From contig JAEUHM010000007.1 of the NCBI GenBank assembly GCA_016795485.1, forward strand, positions 1 through 64,000: a stretch of DNA of 64,000 nt, read 5' to 3'. Both the position numbers and the translations under genes were made by a program. This DNA comes from Verrucomicrobiaceae bacterium (GTDB lineage Bacteria > Verrucomicrobiota > Verrucomicrobiia > Verrucomicrobiales > Verrucomicrobiaceae). The notes under the pieces were generated by a model. That model was not told where the DNA came from and searched no databases. It worked only from the letters and a program-made list of their open reading frames with translations. The stretch's first letter is position 1, and the number at the start of each line of letters is the position of its first letter. Positions 45,962 to 53,909 of this stretch are shown here, one piece after another.

Positions 45962-46360
45962 TTACGCGGCCCAGCCTAGCCCGATCACGGCCACATACCC
46001 GGCTTTGCACACATAGTGCAGCGCTTGGTCAGTGTTGAACGAGGTCTTGCCATCACATTTCACAAAATCGATGATCCAGTGCAGAACGAGTTCGATCAAC
46101 GCAAAGGCCCAAGCCAGCTTAAAGCTTCCTAAGATCACCCACACGACCCCGGCATGCACCAGGCAGTGAGCTGTTAACACGTGAATCCACATGCTGCTTG
46201 CTCGGCCATCATCCGTGTCTTTGGAGACAAGATTGCGGTTCTTGTTGATGGCCATGAACTGAGATTGCCAAGCAAAATCGGCAAACGCATGTCCTATCGC
46301 GAGCGCGAAGAACCACAGTCCAAGCTGTCCAGCAAAGGGCATGTCGGAAGGAACCACCAT
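45962..46360 (-). CDS. DUF3307 membrane protein
   Basis: A 132-residue protein with about four hydrophobic helices. GHAFADFAWQSQFMAINKNR, WIHVLTAHCLVHAGV and LHWIIDFVKCDGKTSFNTDQALHYVCK-type segments match DUF3307 (His/Asp-rich, of unknown role). It is followed without gap by the phosphodiesterase. Confidence 0.85.
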   Translation of the reverse strand: MVVPSDMPFAGQLGLWFFALAIGHAFADFAWQSQFMAINKNRNLVSKDTDDGRASSMWIHVLTAHCLVHAGVVWVILGSFKLAWAFALIELVLHWIIDFVKCDGKTSFNTDQALHYVCKAGYVAVIGLGWAA

Positions 46361-46439
46361 GTCAATATTGCGTCACCCTTGCCAGCAACCCAGAGCCCGC
46401 AAGGCCTTTTGCTAAGCCAGACGGAGACCCCTGTGGACC

Positions 46440-47297
46440 TCATTCCTTTAATCGCCCCTTGGCAGAGACCCACTTATTCTTCTTCGTTACTTTCTTCGTC
46501 CACTCAATACCCACCTCTTCTGCTGCGGCGAGGCACTCGTCTGCATAGGATTTGAGAATGCCAGACACCACAAGCGTTCCACCCGGCTTGAGGGCTTTTA
46601 CAATCGTTGGGAATGCTTGCATCAGCACGTCAAAGAAGATGTTGGCCAGTACCATATCCCACTTCTCCTTCGGCTCCCATTTCAGCACGTCTGCCTGAAC
46701 GAACTTTGTCTTGTCCACGCCATTACGAATGATGTTCGCCTTGGCTACTTTGATCGCCAGGGGATCAAAGTCACATCCCCAGACCTTTTTTGCACCCAGT
46801 TTGCGTGCCGCGATGCCGAGGATGCCACTTCCACAGCCTAGATCACACACCGTCCATCCAGTGCCTGCACGCTGATGCTCAGTTGCCTCATCAGCCACAA
46901 AGCCAAGCACGGTTTCCGTGGTCGCATGATGCCCCGTGCCAAAGGCTAGTTCTGGGGGCACCGCCACCACCTCGCGATTTGGGTGCATCTTGGCCATGGA
47001 AGCGATCTTCTTTGGCGTGTCCGCATCCACCACCACCAGAGACTTCCGGATGAGAATCGGTTCGCTCGGTTCGGGGGCCATCGCCGCCCAGTTCTGATGT
47101 TTCACGGGCCTCACTGTTCCGCCAAACGCAGCTGCTATGGCCTTGGCGTCTTGCGCGCTCTCACAAAATGCCTCTACACGCACCGTTTTGCGTCCTGGCA
47201 CTTCAGTGATCACCACTTGCACGCCGTGAAAGCCGCCGAGACGCTCCATCCAGGCGTCAGCCCAGCGGACAGGTGAGAGTTTGGACCAAACGTGCAT
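46440..47297 (-). CDS. prmA: ribosomal protein L11 methyltransferase
   Basis: Trimethylates ribosomal protein L11 using SAM. VPPELAFGTGHHATTETVL and CDLGCGSGILGIAARKLG (motif I) are the PrmA signatures. ADVLKWEPKEKWDMVLANIFFDVL includes the substrate NI-type motif. An N-terminal alpha/beta domain of about 90 residues binds L11. Normal length, 285 aa. A tRNA-Gly gene lies 29 bases upstream on the same strand. Confidence 0.95.
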   Translation of the reverse strand: MHVWSKLSPVRWADAWMERLGGFHGVQVVITEVPGRKTVRVEAFCESAQDAKAIAAAFGGTVRPVKHQNWAAMAPEPSEPILIRKSLVVVDADTPKKIASMAKMHPNREVVAVPPELAFGTGHHATTETVLGFVADEATEHQRAGTGWTVCDLGCGSGILGIAARKLGAKKVWGCDFDPLAIKVAKANIIRNGVDKTKFVQADVLKWEPKEKWDMVLANIFFDVLMQAFPTIVKALKPGGTLVVSGILKSYADECLAAAEEVGIEWTKKVTKKNKWVSAKGRLKE

Positions 47298-47325
47298 AAT
47301 TGATTGCGCTGCACCGGAGGCAAAG

Positions 47326-47400
47326 TGGAGCGGGTGACGCGATTCGAACGCGCGACATCTTCCTTGGCAAGGAAGTGCTCTACCACTGAGCTACACCCGC
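47326..47400 (-). tRNA. tRNA-Gly (anticodon GCC)
   Basis: Read on the minus strand, a full cloverleaf: acceptor GCGGGTG/CACCCGC, D-arm AGCTCAGTGGTAGAGC, anticodon stem CTTCC-TTGCCAA-GGAAG with GCC, T-arm CGCGCGTTCGAATCGCG-like, discriminator T and an encoded CCA at 47326-47328. It is upstream of prmA on the same strand. Confidence 0.96.
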
Positions 47401-47464
47401 TTTGCGCTTGGGGCCGCTATGGTGCCAGTTCCGCCGAAATGTTCAACAAGAAAAAAGCCCAACA

Positions 47465-48664
47465 CTAAAAATCTGTCGGCAGCCCTGGCAGCGTTGCTTT
47501 GAGGATTGTTCGAATCTGCTTACGCTCCACCGGCGAAATGTAATTGAACTCAGGCAGCCCTCGGTCACTCAGGGCCGATCTCAGCCCTGCATAGACCCGG
47601 TCCTTGATCACTGACGGCAGGGCTTGAAAGCCCGGAGTGTAGATCATGTAGCTGCACCGATGTTTGAATAGGCGGCTTCTCAGGTCAAAATCTCGCAGTG
47701 AAGTGCCATCCGGTGCCGCCTTCTTCGCACTCAAGAAGTCCTGCATAAACGTCCCGTCTGGTTTCACTCCACCAGAAGGAAGTTTTGCTTCATTGGCGAA
47801 CAATAAGTAGCGCACCATGTCGCGCGCTATGCCGTTGATCTCGCCGGTATCCACCTTCTCCCTGGCTCGATACACCGCTAGCGTCACCAGATTGTGAAAC
47901 TCCAATTGATGCTCATGCACCAGATGCGCCAGCAGGTCACTCGTTTGTACAGGGTAGGGAGACCAGTCAAACTGGCTGCCCGGCGGGTTCTTGATGTGGA
48001 CGATCTTTGAGCCGTCTGAGCGCCCCAGCAGATTCGCCAGTGGAAATTGTTTTTCATGCGGCCCTGTCACGTGCCACCCGCCGAACCGCTCCTCCAGCGG
48101 CACCGTGTGACCTACCAGATTCCGTCGAAAACCATCCAGACTACCACCCGCAGCACTCGGGATGACCGACTCGGTGAAAAATCCAGGCAGACGCCGCATC
48201 GCATTGCCCGCGTGGCAGTTCATGCATCTGTCCGTGCGCTCCACCCTTGGCGGGCCACCTTGCGTGCGGGACAAGATTTGGAAAACTGGCCCCATCTCTG
48301 GGTCAATCGAACTCAGTTCCAGCCGCCCTCCTGGCACGTAGCCGATGTAAGTCTCCTCGTTAAAATACAGCGCCCTTGGGTTCGTCGCCTTGATCAGGCC
48401 CCCTTGCAGGCTCGTGGCAGAGTAGACCAGCAGTTGCGAACTCACTGGAATATTGAGCTCCTTCAGCAGCGCCAGCAGGAATCCCTTCTCGTCCGTGAGG
48501 TTTAGGTCCAGTTTTCCCTCCCGCAACTTCTCAACCACCTGCGTCACGGCATCTTCCGGCTTCCTCTTCCAATAATCATGCGGACTCTCGCCAAACGGCA
48601 CCGGCTGAGCCAGCAGCACATCGCTCACGCAGAGCGTAACGAGAAAAACAGACGACAACTTCAT
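47465..48664 (-). CDS. mono-heme c-type cytochrome domain protein, hypothetical, 399 aa
   Basis: Signal peptide (about residues 1-19), one heme site CMNCH at 147-151 after a segment KATNPRALYFNEETYIGYVPGG, and a long C-terminal part without a second heme. FNEETYIGYVPGG-SSIDPEMG is a pattern of periplasmic heme proteins of planctomycetes and verrucomicrobia that I cannot name more precisely. It lies between tRNA-Gly and the rhodanese gene and is probably monocistronic. Partner unknown. Confidence 0.78.
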   Translation of the reverse strand: MKLSSVFLVTLCVSDVLLAQPVPFGESPHDYWKRKPEDAVTQVVEKLREGKLDLNLTDEKGFLLALLKELNIPVSSQLLVYSATSLQGGLIKATNPRALYFNEETYIGYVPGGRLELSSIDPEMGPVFQILSRTQGGPPRVERTDRCMNCHAGNAMRRLPGFFTESVIPSAAGGSLDGFRRNLVGHTVPLEERFGGWHVTGPHEKQFPLANLLGRSDGSKIVHIKNPPGSQFDWSPYPVQTSDLLAHLVHEHQLEFHNLVTLAVYRAREKVDTGEINGIARDMVRYLLFANEAKLPSGGVKPDGTFMQDFLSAKKAAPDGTSLRDFDLRSRLFKHRCSYMIYTPGFQALPSVIKDRVYAGLRSALSDRGLPEFNYISPVERKQIRTILKATLPGLPTDF

Positions 48665-48678
48665 GCAGAGAGGGGGAT

Positions 48679-48716
48679 TAAAAAAAAGCTGCCGGTTGAA
48701 TGGACAACCGGCAGCT
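48679..48716 (-). terminator. Rho-independent terminator of the rhodanese gene
   Basis: A 12-bp perfect stem AGCTGCCGGTTG / CAACCGGCAGCT (48687-48698, 48705-48716) with a six-base loop is followed on the minus strand by a run of eight to nine T (48679-48687). It lies about 30 bases after the rhodanese stop. Confidence 0.92.
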
Positions 48717-48747
48717 TCACATGGGTCGGGGTTAGCCCGGAAACCGA

Positions 48748-49134
48748 TTACTTCTCGGTTCCTTCACCAGCCTGGAGCCATCCGCTGATGCCGACGCTCA
48801 AGTGCTTGATGTTGGTGTAGCCCAGCTCCTTAGCTGCGTTAGCAGCGCGGGTGTAAGCACTGCAAGAAGGGCCGCCGCAGTAGGCCACGATCAGTGAGCC
48901 CTTGTCAGCAGGAAGCTTGGAAGCCAGATCGCCCTTCACTTCAGCAAAGTTCAGTGCGGTAGGAACGTGGCCATTCTTGTAGGAAGTAGCGCCGTTCACG
49001 TCGATCACGGTCACCGCCTTGTCAGCGATAGCCTTTTTCAGTTCAGCGATGCTGATGTCAGGATACTCACCAGCAAAGAGGCTGGTAGCACTGGCAACGA
49101 GCACTGTGCAGATGGTAGCAAGCAGTTTTTTCAT
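48748..49134 (-). CDS. periplasmic single-domain rhodanese
   Basis: Sulfurtransferase-fold domain of about 100 residues behind a signal peptide (residues 1-21). The active loop CGGPSC (C86, C91) differs from the classical CxxxxR, and C86 would be the catalytic position. VTVIDVNGATSYKNGHVPTAL is the CH1/CH2 pattern. Role inferred: transfer or sensing of sulfur in the periplasm. Confidence 0.9.
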   Translation of the reverse strand: MKKLLATICTVLVASATSLFAGEYPDISIAELKKAIADKAVTVIDVNGATSYKNGHVPTALNFAEVKGDLASKLPADKGSLIVAYCGGPSCSAYTRAANAAKELGYTNIKHLSVGISGWLQAGEGTEK

Positions 49135-49312
49135 AGTACAGTTAGGTTTGGGTTGTGGTGTTAGTTGAGGGTCCTCCAGGCAGATCTAGGCACTCGCCCA
49201 AGCCCGCCCAAAATGACTTCCCCTTCATTACGGCACATCTGGTTGGATTGATCATCTATTTTTTCGGTCCCACTGGGAAACTTCATCGCCCCCCAAGCGT
49301 ATCCTGCCTGCC

Positions 49313-49855
49313 ATGAAGCAACTATTAGCCACTCTCACCCTCTCCCTCTCCATCCTGGCCGTCAGCGCCACAGCCAAGGATCTCAGCGCCATCCCCCTCA
49401 AGGACATCAACGGCAAAGACACCTCCCTCAAAGCCTACGAGGGCAAGGTTGTCCTCGTCGTCAACGTCGCCTCCAAGTGCGGCCTCACCAAGCAATACAC
49501 CGCCCTTCAGGCCCTCTACGACAAATACAAGGACAAGGGCTTCGTCATCCTCGGCTTCCCATGCAACGACTTCGGCGGCCAGGAGCCTGGAACCCTGGAA
49601 GAGATCAAGACCTTCTGCTCCAGCAAATACAGCGTCAGCTTCCCCCTCTTTGAGAAACTCCACGTCAAAGGCCCAGAGCAGCATCCCCTCTACGCCGGGC
49701 TTACTGGCGAGAGAGGAGCCTTCCCAGGCGATGTGAAGTGGAACTTCGGTAAGTTCCTGCTCGACAAAAAAGGCAAGCCCATCGCCCGCTTCGAGCCCCG
49801 CACCACCCCAGACGACGAGTCCGTCACCAAAGCCATCGAAGAAGCCCTCAAGTAG
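49313..49855 (+). CDS. secreted glutathione peroxidase-family protein
   Basis: Thiol peroxidase of the GPx family: peroxidatic C56 (NVASKCGLTKQY), Q90 (FGGQEPG), W143-N144 (KWNFGKFL). FPCNDFGGQEPG also holds the second loop Cys. A signal peptide of about 20 residues (LLATLTLSLSILAVSA) sends it to the periplasm. Cys rather than selenocysteine, 180 aa. Codon use is strongly C-ending compared with neighbours, in keeping with high expression or a different origin. Confidence 0.94.
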   Translation: MKQLLATLTLSLSILAVSATAKDLSAIPLKDINGKDTSLKAYEGKVVLVVNVASKCGLTKQYTALQALYDKYKDKGFVILGFPCNDFGGQEPGTLEEIKTFCSSKYSVSFPLFEKLHVKGPEQHPLYAGLTGERGAFPGDVKWNFGKFLLDKKGKPIARFEPRTTPDDESVTKAIEEALK

Positions 49856-50660
49856 CCTCCAAGTTTGCACATCCAGTTGCTCCAGAGGTCTCAGCCATCT
49901 CTGGAGCGACTGTTCCAGGGGAGCGACATCCCCTCTCGTGTTTAGGGTCGCGCGGCTTAGTTTTCCAAAATCTTCTGACGAGGGCTCCGAACCTCCTTTG
50001 CGGTGAGACGCGCACCGCCAAATGCAGGCCATGGATGGCCAATAGACGCCACCGTCCCCAAGCAACCGCGCTCGTGGGCCCCCCTATGGAGAAGCGCGCT
50101 AGGACCAAAGTTTGTTTGCACCGATGCTGATGGCTCAGATCGTCCCTCTGCGGTATTTTGCCCTTCTTCGCCAGCAGGCGAAACAATCCCAGGGGCGGCG
50201 TAATGAAGGTACAGTCCGCCGCGGTGGATCGTTGGTGCCTTTGGTGCGACAGGATACTGCTGAACGCTATTCCCGGAGCCGTTGGAAACCCCGTTTTGGC
50301 TAGTATTGCGGGGCGTTTTCGGCCCTAAAGAACGATTTTGCACCATCGCAGAATGGTTTTGCACCGTCACAGAATAGTTTTGCACCGTCGCAGAATGATT
50401 TTGCGCCTTCACAGAATGGTTCTGCAAAGGCACAAAACCATCCTGGGAGGCTCTGGACGTGTCCGAAAGTTTGTGGTTCTGGGATTGGGTTTAAGTTAGA
50501 CCGATAGCAGGGCTGGCTGACAACTATCACACCCATTCTGAGGAAGCGCAAAATGGGCCCTACCTGGGTTTTCGGGGTCGCTCTTGTGGATTGCGAGAGC
50601 TTTTGGTGAGGCTCTTTTCTCGGTTGCCCTTGTCACTCGCTCGACGACGATCGAGCCATC
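49856..50660. other. gene-poor stretch with low-complexity frames
   Basis: No supported gene in about 800 bases. A minus-strand frame at 49957-50433 (GTG start) and a plus-strand frame at 50003-50203 are open but lack family character. The 21-bp tandem repeat at 50337-50440 is the only structured element. The composition is less regular than in flanking genes, consistent with a relict or insertion site. No tRNA, promoter or terminator was recognised. Confidence 0.5.
50337..50440. repeat. 21-bp tandem repeat, five units
   Basis: Units at 50337, 50358, 50379, 50400 and 50421, each 21 bases. Units 1-4 start TTTGC and contain CAGAAT; unit 5 is degenerate. Read on the plus strand they give a heptapeptide FAPSQNG, FAPSQNS, FAPSQND, FAPSQNG; nearly all differences among the first four are at third codon positions. 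The frame is open from 50304 to 50507 but has no start codon. Confidence 0.85.
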
Positions 50661-51017
50661 ATGGAGAACACTTTGCGCAGAGTCCCAGCGGAGAGCTTGC
50701 CTTTCCGGTGGTGGTTTTTCTATCTGCTGTTGGTTTGTAGCTGGACCTCCTTGAAGCCGTACTTTGCTAATCCAGATGCGCGGTATTGGACGCCAGAGAT
50801 CGTCATGTCTGATAAGGACGGTGTTCCCATTCAGGAAAAGATCCTGATCGATAGCCGGACTTATGCTCGGCTGAACAACGAGCCGGAATATAACCTCTTC
50901 TTTTGGGTGTTTGGCCTGGAGGTCATCATTTTTGGTGGTGGTCGGCTTATGATGTTTTTGCGCTCGAAGATGATGCCGTCGGGGCAATTGGCGGAGTCTT
51001 CAAGTGGGAGACGATGA
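50661..51017 (+). CDS. small membrane protein, hypothetical, 118 aa
   Basis: ATG at 50661. Two hydrophobic segments, about residues 17-32 (WWFFYLLLVCSWTSL) and 78-97 (YNLFFWVFGLEVIIFGGG), frame a polar middle with YWTPEIVMSDKDGVPIQ. No known domain. The frame is open and the composition protein-like, so I think it is real, but no homologue is named. Confidence 0.6.
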   Translation: MENTLRRVPAESLPFRWWFFYLLLVCSWTSLKPYFANPDARYWTPEIVMSDKDGVPIQEKILIDSRTYARLNNEPEYNLFFWVFGLEVIIFGGGRLMMFLRSKMMPSGQLAESSSGRR

Positions 51018-51126
51018 GGTGTGACAATTGGGCGTGGTCTCCGTGCCGGGAGTTTGTTACTTATCGGCTCTGAGTGTGGGTTGACGATTTTGTTGCTGCT
51101 TCTACGGAGTGAAGGGCGTATTTGGC

Positions 51127-51633
51127 ATGGTGATGGATTATTCTCAGCGCTTTCGGTTCACGTTGCTCCTCCGCAGGTCGGTGGGGCTGCGGTGTCTGGT
51201 GGCGTGCCTGTGGCTGGCGGGTTGGGCGCTGAGTGCTGAGGGTCTTGGGCCAACGATGGGTGGCTGGCTGGCTGGGCTGGATGGTGATCACCATCGGCAC
51301 TTGACGGTGGATGTGGCTGGCAGGGCGCAGTTGGTGTTGTCTCACTCCAGAGAGTTGTGTGGCGACGAGCCTGCGGATTTATCCTGGACTGCTGCTGACG
51401 ATGGGGCTGCGGGCGAGGATCACTTTATTTTGTTGGATGGAGCAGATAGCTCGACGCGGAGGCGGGGAAGGCTGTGGGGGGAAAGGGGAGCGCAGGAAGT
51501 GGCTTTTTCTCCCATGGAGAGATTTGGCGGTGTCTTGGCTGGGGTGCAGTGTGTCCTGGGGAGACGTGGGGTAACGGTGGTCAGTCATGCGGCTGCCATC
51601 GTGAGGCGGAGTCGGACGGTGATGCTCTGTTGA
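51127..51633 (+). CDS. predicted secreted protein, hypothetical, 168 aa
   Basis: Starts with a basic n-region and a hydrophobic stretch with cleavage after GWALSAEG, then a segment with HHRHLTVDVAGRAQLVLSH and a C-terminal Arg-rich part. I do not recognise a domain. Several starts are possible (51109 GTG, 51127 ATG, 51133 ATG); 51127 has the best upstream AGGG. It is separated from the previous ORF by about 110 bases. Confidence 0.5.
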   Translation: MVMDYSQRFRFTLLLRRSVGLRCLVACLWLAGWALSAEGLGPTMGGWLAGLDGDHHRHLTVDVAGRAQLVLSHSRELCGDEPADLSWTAADDGAAGEDHFILLDGADSSTRRRGRLWGERGAQEVAFSPMERFGGVLAGVQCVLGRRGVTVVSHAAAIVRRSRTVMLC

Positions 51634-51739
51634 GAGCGAGGGGAACGGTGCACCGCTGCCGTGTGGCGGTGGTGCTTGGTTTACCCGGCGGATGATTGCA
51701 TGCCGCCTTTTGTGCTCTCACCTTTATTTTTTCTGATTA

Positions 51740-52744
51740 ATGACTGACTTTTCTGCCGCTGGTGCGGCTCGCGTGGATGGATGTATTTTGTGCCGTGGTA
51801 CGGAGTTTTTGCCTGTGGCAGACCGTGATCGGCACGGGAATGAACTGAGGACGGTGCTCTGTGAGGGATGTGGGTTTGTGTTCACATCTCCCAGGCCCTC
51901 TCAAGCGGAGGTAGATCACTTTTACCGCTCGGATTACAGGCGGGAGTATAAGGACTCGTATTCGCCAAAGCCGAAGCACGTGTACCGTGCAGGAAAGGTG
52001 GCGCTCTCTCGGCTGGCTTACCTGAAACCTCTGCTAAAACCTAACGCGCGTGTGTTGGATGTGGGCGCGGGTGGAGGGGAGATGCTGTATTTGCTCAAGG
52101 AGATGGGGCTGACGGTGCAAGGGATCGAGCCGAACCTCGGCTACGGTGGAACGGCGAGGGATGTGCTGGGGCTGCCAGTGCAGGTGACTAGCTACAAGGC
52201 GGCAGAGGTGGAACCGCTGAGCATGGATGTGGTGACGTCCTTCCACGTGCTGGAGCATTTGCTGGATCCAGTGGAGGCGCTGTCGATCTTTTCCCGCTGG
52301 CTAAAGGATGACGGGCAAATATTGATTGAGGTGCCGAACGTGTTCTCTCGCTGCCAGTGGCCGCAGAGTCGATATCACCGCGGGCACTTGCAGCACTTCA
52401 GTGCATCGACTCTGAGCTTGGCGGGGCATCTAGCTGGGCTCGTGGCGGTGGATAGCTTTACGTCTGAGGATGGTGGCAACGTGATGGTGGTGTTCCGGAA
52501 GGCACCAGATGCTGCCGCGCATCGTTTGGTAGCAGGTGTGCTGCCCGGTCATGCCGCGCGAGTAAAGGCGCACCTCACGCAACACACACCGCTGAGACAC
52601 TTCTTCACCCTAGCACCATGGAAGCGACCGCTGGAACGCGCTGTAGACCGCCTGGCAGAAAAAGTGAGCCTCGGCTCAATGTCGAGCGGCCAAGAGGTGC
52701 TAAAAGCGGTGTCTTCCCGGCTAACGACGGTGACGTTGGCCTGA
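51740..52744 (+). CDS. class I SAM-dependent methyltransferase with N-terminal zinc knuckle
   Basis: An N-terminal zinc-binding pair C15xxC18 / C41xxC44 (GCILCRG, LCEGCGFVF) is followed by a Methyltransf_23-type domain: VLDVGAGGGEMLYLLKEMG (motif I), SFHVLEHLLDPVEAL (motif IV region) and a C-terminal helix region to residue 334. Such proteins often methylate sugars or small molecules in envelope polysaccharide or secondary metabolism. The target is unknown, and it is not in an operon with a recognisable partner. Confidence 0.9.
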   Translation: MTDFSAAGAARVDGCILCRGTEFLPVADRDRHGNELRTVLCEGCGFVFTSPRPSQAEVDHFYRSDYRREYKDSYSPKPKHVYRAGKVALSRLAYLKPLLKPNARVLDVGAGGGEMLYLLKEMGLTVQGIEPNLGYGGTARDVLGLPVQVTSYKAAEVEPLSMDVVTSFHVLEHLLDPVEALSIFSRWLKDDGQILIEVPNVFSRCQWPQSRYHRGHLQHFSASTLSLAGHLAGLVAVDSFTSEDGGNVMVVFRKAPDAAAHRLVAGVLPGHAARVKAHLTQHTPLRHFFTLAPWKRPLERAVDRLAEKVSLGSMSSGQEVLKAVSSRLTTVTLA

Positions 52745-52913
52745 GGCGAGTGGACACGGAGGTATGACCAAGCGTAGGACGCTGCACTTCTAAGATGATC
52801 GCAAACCAATGAGCGCCTGTCGCCTCATCCCCTAACTTCATTTCGCTCCCACTGGCGGCACGCAGGTCATCCAAGCGTTACTCAGTTTCGTTGCTGCGGA
52901 ATGACGGCTCTCT

Positions 52914-53909
52914 CTAGGGGAGGGATTTTGAGGGTGGACGCAGAGCGCCGATCTTCTCTAATATGGCAATGACGGTGTTGATCGCGTTGCCTTCCAGTCG
53001 GTTGTTAACGTAGATGAAGGTCTTTCGGCCTCGGGTTTGATTTGCTTGTCTACGTTGGATTATGCTCGCAGCTCCGGAGCGGGCTTCTTCATTGACCTCA
53101 TGGGTGTGCGTGTAGGGACTGAATGAGGCCACGGCCTGCTCATAGGCCCTCCCTGGCCGCAGAAGCAGGCGGGCTGTGTCGAAGTCGGTGGTGTGCGCGC
53201 CTGGAAGCGCATCTTGCTCGGTGATGGGTGGCATTCTCTCCCAGTGATTGAAGACATGGGCGACTTGATGACGACTCAACATCTCGAAGTAGGGCTCGCA
53301 GAGGAAGGTGCGATTGCGTATCTCGACGGAGTATTGCCACTCGGGCGGAAGATCGGCCAGAAATGCGTCCAATGCTGCAACGAAGTCCCGTCCGCGTGTG
53401 AAGTCGCGTGGGTGGAGATGACTGAACTCGAAGATCAGTGTGCCGATGTAGTCGCGGAAAGGGGCGAGAGAACTCAAAAACGCGCTCTTGAACAGTGCTG
53501 CGTTGAGGAAATGCTCGTTTCGCTTGCCTGCCTTGGCTCCGTGACGCGGCAGGTTGGGAAAAGTGCACGCGGTGATGTCGTCGGTGACTTTGAACGAGAA
53601 GCGAAACCCTGGGCGCACTTGTTTGACGAGACCCTCGATGTATTGAGGAGAAGGGAATCGATAGTAGCCTGCATCCACGCAGACCGTTGGGAAGACTTCG
53701 GCGTATTCAGTCAAACAGTCGCGCTCAAATCGTGCCTCTGAGGCCTTTCCGCGATACAAGTAGCGAGACTCGTCATAAATCATGCCGATCCACCCAGGAT
53801 ACTTCCATGATGAGGTGCCGATCCACACGTTCTGTTCATCAGCCAGCCGCCGAAGCGCCTCGGAGAGCTCCTTGATTGGGAGAGAAGAACTGGAGCCCAA
53901 CAGATTCAT
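52914..53909 (-). CDS. DUF72 family protein (YecE-like)
   Basis: TIM-barrel family of unknown activity. IGTSSWKYPGWIGMIYD at the start, FSFKVTDDITA and a C-terminal TFIYVNNRLEGNAINTV segment are DUF72 marks. I start at the ATG at 53909, so the start codon overlaps the uvrC stop by 4 bases (ATGA), implying translational coupling. The length of 331 is a little above typical DUF72 (about 250), with an N-terminal extension. Confidence 0.92.
   Translation of the reverse strand: MNLLGSSSSLPIKELSEALRRLADEQNVWIGTSSWKYPGWIGMIYDESRYLYRGKASEARFERDCLTEYAEVFPTVCVDAGYYRFPSPQYIEGLVKQVRPGFRFSFKVTDDITACTFPNLPRHGAKAGKRNEHFLNAALFKSAFLSSLAPFRDYIGTLIFEFSHLHPRDFTRGRDFVAALDAFLADLPPEWQYSVEIRNRTFLCEPYFEMLSRHQVAHVFNHWERMPPITEQDALPGAHTTDFDTARLLLRPGRAYEQAVASFSPYTHTHEVNEEARSGAASIIQRRQANQTRGRKTFIYVNNRLEGNAINTVIAILEKIGALRPPSKSLP

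Noticed and set aside
49325-50065. 246-aa minus-strand frame opposite glutathione peroxidase
   Set aside because: Strong GPx coding on the other strand; acidic/Leu/Val-rich shadow produced by the C-ending codons of that gene.
49957-50433. 158-aa minus-strand ORF with NHSATVQ repeats
   Set aside because: The repeat differences fall at first and second codon positions in this frame, against coding on this strand; GTG start only.
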